A DNA stretch of 63,736 nt, from positions 1 to 63,736 of the forward strand of contig CAVURW010000064.1 of assembly GCA_963743595.1 (NCBI GenBank), in the 5' to 3' direction. The notes below the pieces were generated by a model. The model was not told where the DNA came from. It was given only the letters and a program-made list of their open reading frames with translations, and did no database searches. The position numbers were made by a program, and so were the translations under genes. The DNA is from CAVURW01 sp963743595 (GTDB lineage: Bacteria > Verrucomicrobiota > Verrucomicrobiia > Methylacidiphilales > UBA1321). This document shows, piece by piece, positions 45,112 through 54,444 of this stretch; the first letter of the stretch is position 1; each line of letters starts with the position of its first letter.

Positions 45112-46143
45112 TCATTTCTTGCCCGGCCAATCCCAAGTTTTCAGATCGTCGCTCCAAGCCAATCCGATACTGGCGAAGTTATCGAACCCGCCACGTGGAT
45201 CTTCTTCAGGATAATCGGAGCCATGAAAGAACATGAGCACCTTGCCGACGCGCGGGTCCTTGCGCAAGTCCAAGAGAAAACCAGCTGTCAGGCGGCCTTG
45301 AGCCCAGGGCCACTCTTTTTCCCCAAGCCTCAGAACCCCCTCGTCCCGCCAGCTCTTCAAATCGGCTGAGCGCTTGATGCCGATGCCCGTTTTGGGAGAA
45401 TGGGAGAGGACATACTCCCCTTTGTCGACGATGACGCAGGGGTTTTCGCCCGCGTCGGTGCGGCCAAAGAACGTCCACGCTTTTAGGTCATTTGACCAGG
45501 AGAGGCTTATGCCCTTTTGCTTATAAAAGCACCACCATTTGCTGGGATCGTCCTTGTCCTGCAAAAGGAACGGATCGATCATCCGACCCATCTTGTCTGG
45601 AGGCACTGCAGGACCTTTCACTCGGAGGAGTTCCGGATCGCTCCAGTGTTCCAGATCGGTGGAGCGGAAGATCCAGAGACGCGAATCATCGTTACCGTAG
45701 CGCTCGCCATTGGGCCGTGGGTACGTTTGAGCACAGAGCACCCATTCGTTGCCGAAGCGAACAATATTGCCCGGACTGGAGTAATTCAGGTGTTGGTCTT
45801 TGGGGGTAAAAGGCACGATGGGTGTCCAATGAATCAAATCCTGGCTTTTCGTCCAAGCCAGTCGAGAATAAGGCTTTTTATCTGGATCGATCGTGACGTA
45901 GGAGATGATCAGCCAAAAAGTGCCGTTATCATAAAGCACTGCCGGATCGCGATAAGCCGTTGTGGCATCTCCTCGAAAGAGAATAGGTGAAGTGAGAGCA
46001 CTCAGATTCAGTGTTTGGCCACAGAGGGGCGACAAAAGCATGAATGTGCTAATGATGATGATTGCGAGAAATCGGCACAAGGTTAAATATATCAATATCT
46101 TCAGAAAATGCTGCTGATAATTGAATTTCCAATAAAAAGTCAT
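45112..46143 (-). CDS. Secreted GH43-like five-bladed propeller enzyme
   Basis: A 343-residue protein with an unusually long N-terminal basic/hydrophobic leader (FLAIIIISTFMLLSPLCG). TTAYRDPAVLYDNGTFWLII contains the putative general-base Asp, GRMIDPFLLQDKDDPSKWWC a second Asp, and repeated blades show WSNDLKAWTFFG and RSADLKSWRDEGV. The fold fits the GH43/GH32/GH117 propeller group; the family number is not certain. ATG 46143 is the likely start. It is divergent from the heparinase-like gene, and their shared 400-bp promoter region holds a repeat pair. Confidence 0.75.
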   Translation of the reverse strand: MTFYWKFNYQQHFLKILIYLTLCRFLAIIIISTFMLLSPLCGQTLNLSALTSPILFRGDATTAYRDPAVLYDNGTFWLIISYVTIDPDKKPYSRLAWTKSQDLIHWTPIVPFTPKDQHLNYSSPGNIVRFGNEWVLCAQTYPRPNGERYGNDDSRLWIFRSTDLEHWSDPELLRVKGPAVPPDKMGRMIDPFLLQDKDDPSKWWCFYKQKGISLSWSNDLKAWTFFGRTDAGENPCVIVDKGEYVLSHSPKTGIGIKRSADLKSWRDEGVLRLGEKEWPWAQGRLTAGFLLDLRKDPRVGKVLMFFHGSDYPEEDPRGGFDNFASIGLAWSDDLKTWDWPGKK

Positions 46144-46376
46144 CAATTTATCGGGACCAATACAAGGGTGGAAGCTTAAAAGTCGACACCTCCGACCCCA
46201 AAGATTTCGAGCCACCACCGACCTGTGCTTGGAGTTTATACATAAATTGCAGCAACTGGCAATATATATATCATGTACAATAATGCGTTGTTTGTGTTCT
46301 AAAAAGCGAATGAACTTCCCCCAACAGCATTAGGCCTCGATACAGCTCAACGCAGCGAATTCCAAACAGCAGCGTG

Positions 46377-46405
46377 TTCGCAAAATCAAATACAAATTCG
46401 CGAAA
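46377..46405. promoter_or_regulatory. Candidate regulator site between divergent glycan genes
   Basis: TTCGCAAAA (46377-46385), 11 bases, TTCGCGAAA (46397-46405). Start-to-start spacing is 20 bp. It lies 138 bp upstream of the heparinase-like start and 234 bp upstream of the GH43-like start. It matches the pair upstream of the GH2 gene in order and sequence. Confidence 0.5.
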
Positions 46406-46542
46406 TTGGGTCTATACGGCCCATACAGCACCGCTATAATGCGCTTACGTGTCAATTCCTTCAATCGCGATCTCGGATCGAAGTGCAGATCGACTCAACG
46501 CTTATCCTCAAGTCGGGATGGCAAATTTAATTCATAATTCTT

Positions 46543-49500
46543 ATGCGGACGTTTCAATTTCTAATAATTACAAGTCTACTCATCAGAATTGATTCCGTCC
46601 TAGGTGCTGAAGTTGATCCGATCGTTAAAGCTTCCGCTTATGGCGATAAAACGACCTGGTCCTATAGCAGTGATGAGCCCGTCCCATGGAGCTTATTTAA
46701 GCCGAATGACTTTTCCACCGTCCCTATCGACTTTAGTGCAGAAGGCGTGCGACCGCTGGGGCAAGTTCCGCCTGCTGGCGTTCATCCTCGACTCTTTTTC
46801 TCTGCTGAGGATTTGCCCGCAATCCGAAAGCGTTTAAAAGAGACGAACGCTGGTCAGGCGGCGTGGAAAAATGTTCTCGCCTACAGCAATGCGCTGAGAT
46901 TGACGTACGACGATAAGGCGGACTATGCCAAGCCAGACGTCTTAAATGGAGGCTGGGGCGGGCTCCACGCACGTGTGCCGATCATGCTTGCGGGAGGTTA
47001 TAAGCATGAAGATTGGCTGAGCGAATTAGCAGATGGTAAAAAACCGACTGACGGCTATTCGGGTCACTTTGTCAATATGGCAGCTGTGGACGCATTCCGC
47101 TGCTTAATCGAAGACGATGCCGTGGAAGGAAAGCGGTTGGCTAGCGCCGTAACTACCTGGGTTAAACTTGAGCAGGAGCACCGTGCCCAGAGCGATAAAC
47201 CGGTCAAGCCGGGTGAACCGCCAAATCCTTCGACTAACAAATATACAACAGTCTGCTTGGCTCTGATCTACGATTTCATATTCAATTGGATGGCTGATGA
47301 CCAGAAAAAGATCGTGCATGATGAATTGGTCACTCAATCGGCCTGGCACGATAACTACGGCACATTCAATAACGCAGAAACCGCCAGAAGCAACTGGGCC
47401 ACATTCTCATATTGGACCTACGATCTATTAGCAATCGAAGGTGAACCGGGTTTTAACGACCTCAAGTTTCGAGGACTCTATCGGGGCTGGAGGAATTTTT
47501 ACACGACTTCCTATTTCAAAAGCGGTGCAGTTTTTGAAGGGGAGGGAAAATCGCTTCTGGGAATCGACTCGGTGGTTATGTTCGATCGCCTGGCGAATAA
47601 GTATGGACTCTCACCGCTCTCAGAACATCCCACAATTCGAAATCACTACGGTAATTTCACGATAAAATCGCTCCAACCCACGGAGGATAAGTTTGTTTTT
47701 TTTGACATGCTTGGTGGGTTGGATCAGCCAGGGGTCTCAACGCCAATAGACCTGATTATTGCACATTATCTCTATCCGCAAGATAAGCGTATTGATTTCC
47801 TCTATCGCTGTGCCGTGGGTGATGACTACATGAAGTTGCCGAATCGCTGTGATTGGGTCTGGAATATGGTCGTGCTTTCAGCCATTTTCGCTACCAATTA
47901 TGACTCCACTGTGACACCTCAATCTTTGGCGCTTTCTAACACGTTTTTCTGCGGCCAGCGGGCGGTAATGATGACGAGATCCTCGTGGGACAAAGACGCC
48001 ACCTTCCTTACCATGCACGTTCGCGGGGCCAGTGGCGGCCATCCCTATCGAGATCGAAACGGAATTATGCTGACTGGGCAGGGCCGATCATGGGTCACGA
48101 TTCCCTGGGACGGTGGTCAGGATTTAGGTTGGAAATGCGACACCGTTCTCATCGATGGCAGAGAACAGAGTAATTCGACACCCGGACGAGTGGTGGACTA
48201 TGTCGATAATCCTCTCGCTACATTTATGGTCGGGGATGCGAAATACTGTTGGGACTGGGTTTGGGGCGGAACAGGCGCGACCAAAAATCATAAGTCGGCC
48301 ACTAAGGAAGATGTGCTCACTGGGAACCTGGACTTGGGTGTCGGCTGGAAACTAGTCGATCAGACTTTCAATGATTTTGCATACACGAAAATCAGATCTC
48401 CCGCTTTCGATATGCCTTTAAAGTTTTCACCCGACTGGCGTGCGGTCGATGGAGCGGTCTCGGCAAGAACTAAAGAAGTTAACTTGCCCGTTATTAAGTC
48501 GTTTCGTACGGCGGGACTGGTTCGTGGAACGCATCCTTACGCTCTAATAGTAGACGATATACAACGCGATTGCATGCCCGCCCAATACGACTGGAATCTG
48601 ACTCTAATGAACGATCTCCAGGAAATATCAAAACAGGTCGATGGCGCACAATCCACCGACATGATTATGACTCCAAAGCCGACGGGTGCTTCCGCTCAAA
48701 CGGGGAGCCCCGCTCTACTGGTGCGTCTGCTGGACGCTGGCGGTCCTGTCGAAGGCTCGGTGCAGCAGATGAACGACGCGCACAAGCCCGCTGGTCCCAA
48801 GGATAAAAAGACCAATCTTCTCACCATTTCCTGTGTCTCCATTGCGCCAAGATTTAAGGTTCTTCTTTACCCTTTTAAGCTTGGGGAAGCGCTGCCTATT
48901 ACGGCTTGGAATACGGCTCACGACCAACTCTTAATTCAATTTCCCGGCCAATCCGACCAGGTCGATTTTAGCCCTGGAGAGTGCGGAAAAACGGATGTGC
49001 GCATCCTGCGTAGCAGGCAGGAAATCGTGGCCCTGAACCACCCGATCCCGAAGCTAATCGATCCGGACACAGACGCTTTGGATCAACAAATTGCCCAACT
49101 TCCCAAGCAGATCGAATCCGCAAAAGGCTTCGATCCAGAAGGCGTGCCGGGCTTGGTGGCGTCGTGGTCGATGGACACGATCCTTAATGGATCGCTTCCT
49201 CCCAACCAACCCACCATTCCAGGAATTCCCGCAACTGGGGTAACTCTGGAGCCGGGGATAATCGGAAACGCCGCTCGTTTTCCTAACGCAGGTGTCACCG
49301 TTCCAATAGATTTAAGAAAATCGATTCAGAAAGCGTTCACGATGTCGTTTTGGCTTAAAGCAGACTCTCATGACGATGCCACATTTATTGATATTAATGG
49401 ACCAGAGTTCTTTAGTATGGATATCGGTCAGGATAAAATTCGATTTAATGCCCAAGGACAATGGTTCTATGGTGGCACCATCAGTGCTTCCAATATTGAT

Positions 49501-49734
49501 AAGTGGACTCATTTCGCTGTCACATCTGACGGATCCACTATAGTCGTATATCGGAATGGCCAGCCTCTGATGACTCTGCCAGGCACCAGGGAGTTAAAAC
49601 CACCGGGTTCATTCCGATTGGGCAAGGGTTATAACGGTTTGTTTGACGACTTTCGGATTTACAACGAAGCCTTGGACCCAAGTGTGATCCAAAAGATCTA
49701 TCTGAAGGGTTACTTTGGACGTAAACTTGACTAG
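46543..49734 (+). CDS. Secreted heparinase II/III-like protein with C-terminal LamG domain
   Basis: A 1063-residue exported protein. After the signal peptide (MRTFQFLIITSLLIRIDSVL), residues about 85-400 form an alpha/alpha-toroid of the polysaccharide-lyase type (VHPRLFFSAEDLPAIRKRLK, then NAETARSNWATFSYWTYDLL). Residues about 470-790 are a beta-sandwich with the heparinase II/III pattern MHVRGASGGHPYRDRNGIML. From about 870 a LamG/concanavalin-like domain follows (VASWSMDTILNG, then FTMSFWLKADSHDD). It may cleave uronic-acid-containing polymers, but the catalytic residues cannot be assigned with certainty. XylR copy 2 follows after 81 bp. Confidence 0.7.
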   Translation: MRTFQFLIITSLLIRIDSVLGAEVDPIVKASAYGDKTTWSYSSDEPVPWSLFKPNDFSTVPIDFSAEGVRPLGQVPPAGVHPRLFFSAEDLPAIRKRLKETNAGQAAWKNVLAYSNALRLTYDDKADYAKPDVLNGGWGGLHARVPIMLAGGYKHEDWLSELADGKKPTDGYSGHFVNMAAVDAFRCLIEDDAVEGKRLASAVTTWVKLEQEHRAQSDKPVKPGEPPNPSTNKYTTVCLALIYDFIFNWMADDQKKIVHDELVTQSAWHDNYGTFNNAETARSNWATFSYWTYDLLAIEGEPGFNDLKFRGLYRGWRNFYTTSYFKSGAVFEGEGKSLLGIDSVVMFDRLANKYGLSPLSEHPTIRNHYGNFTIKSLQPTEDKFVFFDMLGGLDQPGVSTPIDLIIAHYLYPQDKRIDFLYRCAVGDDYMKLPNRCDWVWNMVVLSAIFATNYDSTVTPQSLALSNTFFCGQRAVMMTRSSWDKDATFLTMHVRGASGGHPYRDRNGIMLTGQGRSWVTIPWDGGQDLGWKCDTVLIDGREQSNSTPGRVVDYVDNPLATFMVGDAKYCWDWVWGGTGATKNHKSATKEDVLTGNLDLGVGWKLVDQTFNDFAYTKIRSPAFDMPLKFSPDWRAVDGAVSARTKEVNLPVIKSFRTAGLVRGTHPYALIVDDIQRDCMPAQYDWNLTLMNDLQEISKQVDGAQSTDMIMTPKPTGASAQTGSPALLVRLLDAGGPVEGSVQQMNDAHKPAGPKDKKTNLLTISCVSIAPRFKVLLYPFKLGEALPITAWNTAHDQLLIQFPGQSDQVDFSPGECGKTDVRILRSRQEIVALNHPIPKLIDPDTDALDQQIAQLPKQIESAKGFDPEGVPGLVASWSMDTILNGSLPPNQPTIPGIPATGVTLEPGIIGNAARFPNAGVTVPIDLRKSIQKAFTMSFWLKADSHDDATFIDINGPEFFSMDIGQDKIRFNAQGQWFYGGTISASNIDKWTHFAVTSDGSTIVVYRNGQPLMTLPGTRELKPPGSFRLGKGYNGLFDDFRIYNEALDPSVIQKIYLKGYFGRKLD

Positions 49735-49756
49735 GAAAAAATAGGACGGAACCCAA

Positions 49757-49796
49757 TTCGCAAAAACGAACAAATTCGGGTGACTTTTCGGTAAAA
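49757..49796 (+). promoter_or_regulatory. Cluster of TTCG half-sites before XylR copy 2
   Basis: TTCGCAAAA at 49757-49765, TTCGGGTGA at 49775 and TTCGGTAAA at 49787 lie just upstream of the regulator start at 49816. Only the first equals the half-site found elsewhere; spacing is 18 and 12 bp, so it is a weaker candidate for autoregulation. Confidence 0.3.
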
Positions 49797-49815
49797 TCGG
49801 GGTTCTTTACCCTTG

Positions 49816-50985
49816 ATGACCGATATTTCTCAGTCGGGTAGAGCGGTACTTAACGGCGTACAGCAGAACCGTAAGCGGGTGATGCTCATCCAGGCGTGGT
49901 GGCGGGACGGTATTCTCCATGGCGTCGGGCGATATGCCCGTGAACACAATTGGATTCTTGACTGCCAGATGCGCTGGAACCAACGGCTTCCCGTCGAAGA
50001 GCGATACGTGAGCGATGGGTTTATTGCTTATGTGGGAGAAGAGGTTACTAATGTTCCGCACGTTATTAAATATGTAAAATCGTTTGCCCGACCGATTGTA
50101 GATCTCAGTTGCTACGGAACCCACTTCAATGGAATCCGCGTCGCCGGAGATAATTTCGAACGGGGTGCCCTGGCCGCACGCCACTTGATTTCGCTTGGGT
50201 TTCAAAATCTCGTCTTTGTTCGAAACGAATATGGAATAACGCAAGCTAAGCGTGAAGATGGATTTCTGGATGCGGCCGCCAACGCTGGGATCACGCCGGT
50301 CCTCATCCGCCACGCGAACCTTCTCCGTGATCTGCCGACACTCCCTCGTCCGTTAGGATTATCTAGCGCAAATGATCACACCGCTATTTCGGCCATTAAT
50401 ACCTGCATGGATTTGGGAATTCACGTTCCTGAAGAAGTCGCGGTTGTTGGGATTGATGATACCGATGTGATCTGCGATCTAGCCCCGATTCCTCTATCAA
50501 GCGTTAATTTTAACGATGAGATCATCGGTTACCGTGCCGCTGAGATGCTAGATCGTCTCATGAACAACGAAAAGCTAGGACAAGAGTCGATTATTGTGCC
50601 CAGCAAAGGCGTAACTGTCCGAGCTTCCAGCGATACGCTCGCCATTTTCGATCTCAGCACGGCCAAAGCCCTTCGATTCATTCGGTCGGAATTCCGTCGT
50701 CCCATCCAGATCAAGGATATCCCTCGGAACGGGCGTTCCCTGCGGTGGATTCAAAAGCAATTTCAACAACACGCCGGCCTAGCGATGATCGATGAACTGA
50801 TCCGCTTACGGTTGAATCATGCCAAGAAATTGCTCACGACCACTTCGATGAAAGTGGAAAGCGTCGGATATGAGTCGGGCTTCTCAAATCGGAGTCATTT
50901 CGCGACGACTTTCAAAAAACAAGTGGGCTCTACTCCCACCACCTACCGAATGGCAGGTGCAGAACTGACTGCAGATTCTAATTAG
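49816..50985 (+). CDS. XylR-type transcriptional regulator, copy 2
   Basis: A 389-residue protein with the same sensor and AraC domains as the copy at 33261. Residue differences are confined to the first 50 or so positions (for example WILDCQMRWNQ against WTLDCQMRWNQ) and to the last 30 (FATTFKKQVGSTPTTYRMAG against FVTTFKQQVGLTPTTYRVEC), because the DNA between is identical. The changes touch the second helix-turn-helix of the AraC domain, so DNA preference may differ slightly. ATG 49816 is preferred over TTG 49813. It precedes the GH79-like gene by 186 bp. Confidence 0.9.
   Translation: MTDISQSGRAVLNGVQQNRKRVMLIQAWWRDGILHGVGRYAREHNWILDCQMRWNQRLPVEERYVSDGFIAYVGEEVTNVPHVIKYVKSFARPIVDLSCYGTHFNGIRVAGDNFERGALAARHLISLGFQNLVFVRNEYGITQAKREDGFLDAAANAGITPVLIRHANLLRDLPTLPRPLGLSSANDHTAISAINTCMDLGIHVPEEVAVVGIDDTDVICDLAPIPLSSVNFNDEIIGYRAAEMLDRLMNNEKLGQESIIVPSKGVTVRASSDTLAIFDLSTAKALRFIRSEFRRPIQIKDIPRNGRSLRWIQKQFQQHAGLAMIDELIRLRLNHAKKLLTTTSMKVESVGYESGFSNRSHFATTFKKQVGSTPTTYRMAGAELTADSN
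49987..50902 (+). repeat. 916-bp direct repeat, right copy
   Basis: This is the partner of 33435-34350. The two copies enclose 15.6 kb containing the GH31 remnant, GH43, GH27, GH2, GH36, GH43-like and heparinase-like genes. Recombination between them would delete that block as a circle. Confidence 0.9.
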
Positions 50986-51171
50986 CTAATAGCCTTCTCA
51001 TTCGCGATAGATTAAATGTAAGCAGAGCAATTCTATTTACAGGCTTCACGTTGTCTCACCACGTAATTATCCAGAACATGAAATGATAAGTTCGCAAATA
51101 CTGACATGAAAGGTACTTAGAGAGACTCGTTACCGTTCGATATTGTTAGCTTCTAGGGCTAACTCTTGTCA

Positions 51172-53397
51172 ATGTTCACCAAAACTCTCTGGGTTAGACT
51201 GTTTACACTTCTATCCGGTCTCTGCTTAGTGACTGGTTCGGCAGTTGCTCAAGTTCCTGTAACCATCTCAGTGAATCCTCAATCGGTGTTAACTCAGATG
51301 CCTTCTAGTTTTGAAGGATTGAGTGTCGAAGCCAGTTCCGTAAAAGGAGGGGCCTATTTTAACCCGGCTAATACGACACTCATTCAGATATTCAAGACAA
51401 TGGGAATCAAGAATCTTCGAGTCGGTGGGAGTACCGTCGATGAATCGAGTGTCAATCTATCGAATTCTGATATTGATAATCTGTTTGAATTTGCCCAGGC
51501 AGCGAATGTTAAAGTGATATTTAGCTTCAGACTTCAAGGAGTTAATCCCTCAGCGGTGCCAACCGACCCAACAATTGTTCAATCAATTAATCAAACAGAA
51601 TATATTCTGAGCAAATACTCGAGCAGTCTAGATTCCTTCTGTATAGGCAATGAGCCAAATGTCTATCTATCACCATATAGTTCCTATATTGCACATTGGC
51701 TGCCCTATTTTCAGTCGATCATCACCACACCACAATGCCAGGGAGCACACTTTTGTGGACCAAGCGCTTGGCCGAGCCAAGAAATCTACTTTACTGATTT
51801 CAATAGCCAATTTGCACAGTCCGGAATTTACTCTCAATACAATTCCTACATTACATACGCGACTCAACATGAGTATCCCTTCGGTTCTAGCACGGGTGAA
51901 GCGGGCAAGACAGCACTTCACGATTGTCAAAAGATGCTCGGGAACGATTCGACTTGGTACACGCCTATTTTCCAAAAACTCCTTCCAACCGGCGGAGCAC
52001 AACCCTTGCTTCCTTATCGTTTGGAAGAAACCAACAGCTTTTCTGTTGGAGGAGTTTTAGGAGCGAGTAACGCTTATGCAGCGTCTCTGTGGGGCCTAGA
52101 CTATCAATATTGGTGGGCGAGCCACTATGCTACGGGCATTAACTTCCACACGGGATATCACAGTTCGACGGTGTCAGGTTCTCCAAATGCGTACTCCGCT
52201 TTTGCCAGTGCATCCTCCACCCCAAGTGCGGCTCAAACCGCTTGGGGACTAGCTTATGCTCTTCTGGCATTCAAATTGGGTTCCGAGGGAACGATGGTAA
52301 ACACGGCGACCACTATACCCAGTGAAACGCCAACGTTTTATTTAAATTCCTACGCGGTAGTTGCTCCAGACAACACCATCACTGTGACGATTATAAATAA
52401 AGATAGTGGAGTCTCCGGAAACGACGGCAGAGTCGCAAATGTAACGGTCAATCTGCCGTCCGGTACTATAATTGACTCTGCTAAGTCCACGCTATTGACC
52501 GCACCAAATGTTACAAGCACCACCACCTCCATTTCTTTAGGCGGCTCCTCGATAGCTACAGACGGAACCTATTCAGAATCGTGGACAACGTTAACAAGTG
52601 GAATTAACGGAAATGCGATAACTGTGAATGTGCCTCAAGCTTCTGCGTTAATCCTGAAAATAACCACAATATCAGCGACTCCGACTCCAACCCCTTCTCC
52701 AACGCCTTCGCCTTCGACGCCAACTCCATCACCGACACTGGAGCCCACCGCGACACCTTCGCCAACTCCATCACCAACACCGAAGCCCACCGCAACACCT
52801 TCGCCAACTCCCTCACCGACACCGAAACCCACAGCAACACCTTCGCCAACTCCCTCACCGACACCGAAACCCACAGCAACACCTTCGCCAACTCCATCAC
52901 CAACACCGAAGCCCACTGCAACACCTTCGCCAACTCCATCACCAACACCGAAGCCCACCGCAACACCTTCGCCAACTCCATCACCAACACCGAAGCCCAC
53001 CGCAACACCTTCGCCAACTCCATCACCAACACCGAAACCCACCGCAACACCTTCGCCAACTCCCTCACCGACACCGAAACCCACAGCGACACCTTCGCCA
53101 ACTCCCTCACCGACACCGAAGCCCACAGCGACACCTTCGCCAACTCCCTCACCGACACCGAAGCCCACAGCGACACCTTCGCCAACTCCTTCGCTAAAGC
53201 CCACGACCACTCCAACACCGACACCGACGCAGGTTGCTACACACACGCCAAGTCCCACGCCTGCTCCACAGACGCATAATCCGACCCCGACTCCAAGAGG
53301 CGGCCACAATCCCTGGCAATTACGAAACCCGACACCGACACCCGATCCCATCTTAGACCTTCTGGGAGTCGTGAATCGTAATAACAAGATGGACTAA
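51172..53397 (+). CDS. GH79-like glycosidase with long Pro/Thr/Ser repeat linker
   Basis: A 741-residue exported enzyme (numbered from TTG 51166). Signal peptide: LFTLLSGLCLVTGSAVA. The catalytic barrel resembles GH79 (beta-glucuronidase/heparanase): the acid/base Glu is in SFCIGNEPNVY (about 163), and the nucleophile Glu in PYRLEETNSF (about 288); LYALLAF-type and FHTGYHSS segments follow. A beta domain ends near residue 505. Then comes a linker of ten 14-residue units ATPSPTPSPTPKPT plus partial units, and a tail ending LLGVVNRNNKMD with no binding domain or sorting signal. Acts on uronic-acid glycosides by inference. Confidence 0.72.
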   Translation: MFTKTLWVRLFTLLSGLCLVTGSAVAQVPVTISVNPQSVLTQMPSSFEGLSVEASSVKGGAYFNPANTTLIQIFKTMGIKNLRVGGSTVDESSVNLSNSDIDNLFEFAQAANVKVIFSFRLQGVNPSAVPTDPTIVQSINQTEYILSKYSSSLDSFCIGNEPNVYLSPYSSYIAHWLPYFQSIITTPQCQGAHFCGPSAWPSQEIYFTDFNSQFAQSGIYSQYNSYITYATQHEYPFGSSTGEAGKTALHDCQKMLGNDSTWYTPIFQKLLPTGGAQPLLPYRLEETNSFSVGGVLGASNAYAASLWGLDYQYWWASHYATGINFHTGYHSSTVSGSPNAYSAFASASSTPSAAQTAWGLAYALLAFKLGSEGTMVNTATTIPSETPTFYLNSYAVVAPDNTITVTIINKDSGVSGNDGRVANVTVNLPSGTIIDSAKSTLLTAPNVTSTTTSISLGGSSIATDGTYSESWTTLTSGINGNAITVNVPQASALILKITTISATPTPTPSPTPSPSTPTPSPTLEPTATPSPTPSPTPKPTATPSPTPSPTPKPTATPSPTPSPTPKPTATPSPTPSPTPKPTATPSPTPSPTPKPTATPSPTPSPTPKPTATPSPTPSPTPKPTATPSPTPSPTPKPTATPSPTPSPTPKPTATPSPTPSPTPKPTATPSPTPSLKPTTTPTPTPTQVATHTPSPTPAPQTHNPTPTPRGGHNPWQLRNPTPTPDPILDLLGVVNRNNKMD
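52750..53170 (+). repeat. 42-bp minisatellite coding for a Pro/Thr/Ser linker
   Basis: Ten full units and one partial unit of 42 bp, each coding for ATPSPTPSPTPKPT. Units differ only by synonymous third-position changes and fall into types (CCATCACCAACACC against CCCTCACCGACACC), which shows duplication of blocks. The open antisense frame here is a by-product of the repeat. Confidence 0.9.
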
Positions 53398-53430
53398 AGC
53401 ATCGACGCGATTGTACGGGGTGGCGATTCT

Positions 53431-54444
53431 TTATCCCTGCTGTTTCCACCATTGCGCAGTTCTACGGACTTGTTCTTCAAACGGCACCCAAACCTGCAAG
53501 TCAAGCTCCGTGCGCGCTCGCGTTACGTCCGGCACGTACCGATCTGGTAACACCCCGGCAACCGGCGTTTTGGCGATTTCCACACAGCTCTCCGGCAGGT
53601 CCAGGGCTCGGGCGGTCAATCGCGCGACATCGGCAATGGAATAATCGATATCCGAGCCGAGATTGTACGCCACGCAAGATCGTCCTTTGTAGAGAATCTG
53701 GAGCAGCCAAATGACCAAATCAGCACCATATAAGTACGACCGCATGGGCGTGCCGTCGCCTTGAATGCGAATCGGCCCGCCCGCCGTCGCATCGCGCAAG
53801 AAATTCCCTGCAGCAAAGTGCTGGTCTAACGGGAGATGCGCACCGTGGAACGCAAAGCCGCGCGCGATCGTCATCTGCAATGCCGGGTTCAATTGCGCAA
53901 AAATCACGCCGAGGTGCTCCGCAATTCGCTTCCCCTCACCGTAGGTGAGTGTGGGACTGAGCGGGTCGGGGCCACCGAGATACTCCTCTTTCACGTGGGT
54001 CATCTCGCGGGGCTGTTTGCCGTAGACCGCTCCTGAGCTGATGTTGAGAATCCGTTTCGCACCCGATTTCACAGCGAATTCAAGAACACGCCGCGTTCCT
54101 TCCACGATTGTGTCCAATCGATCGAGGGCGGCTTCCATTCCCGGCGCACAAACAGTGTCGGTAGCCGCATGTATGATGGCGTCAAACCGTTGGTTCTCAC
54201 ACCAACTTGATTGCGTGAACGTTCGCACATCTCCAGAAACGAATTCCAGCTCCGGGCGATTAGCGAGATGCGGCATTTTCTGCGCGAATAGCTCGGGTCG
54301 CCTCGATAAAACGGCGATCTTCATTCCCAGTTGCCGTTCTTGATTCAGCGCCAGCAACCCTTCCACCAGCCAGATGCCGAAGTAACCCGTGCCGCCGGTG
54401 AGAAACAGGATTAATAATACGAAACGCTGGTTAAGGTTATACAT
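53431..54444 (-). CDS. NAD-dependent epimerase/dehydratase (extended SDR)
   Basis: A 337-residue nucleotide-sugar enzyme. LFLTGGTGYFGIWLVEGL is the NAD-binding loop, the active-site Tyr/Lys region is PTLTYGEGKRIAEHLGV (YxxxK), and ILNISSGAVYGKQPREMTH carries the catalytic Ser. IRIQGDGTPMRSYLYGADLV is typical of dTDP-glucose dehydratase/UDP-sugar epimerase relatives. The exact substrate is not fixed. Its ATG overlaps the end of the zinc-ribbon frame at 54437, which suggests coupling. It is the last large gene of the bacterial segment B. Confidence 0.85.
   Translation of the reverse strand: MYNLNQRFVLLILFLTGGTGYFGIWLVEGLLALNQERQLGMKIAVLSRRPELFAQKMPHLANRPELEFVSGDVRTFTQSSWCENQRFDAIIHAATDTVCAPGMEAALDRLDTIVEGTRRVLEFAVKSGAKRILNISSGAVYGKQPREMTHVKEEYLGGPDPLSPTLTYGEGKRIAEHLGVIFAQLNPALQMTIARGFAFHGAHLPLDQHFAAGNFLRDATAGGPIRIQGDGTPMRSYLYGADLVIWLLQILYKGRSCVAYNLGSDIDYSIADVARLTARALDLPESCVEIAKTPVAGVLPDRYVPDVTRARTELDLQVWVPFEEQVRRTAQWWKQQG

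Noticed and set aside
33261..50985. A large composite transposon bounded by the XylR copies
   Set aside because: The repeats lie within regulator genes and have no terminal inverted repeats, transposase or target duplication.
52750..53170. Regular repeats that could suggest a CRISPR array
   Set aside because: Units are contiguous, have no unique spacers, and code in frame for a Pro/Thr/Ser linker.
52604..53387. Long minus-strand frames opposite the GH79-like gene (Val/Gly- and Trp/Ala-rich repeats)
   Set aside because: They are produced by the 42-bp repeat on the other strand, which is open in several frames; composition is unnatural and no start region supports them.
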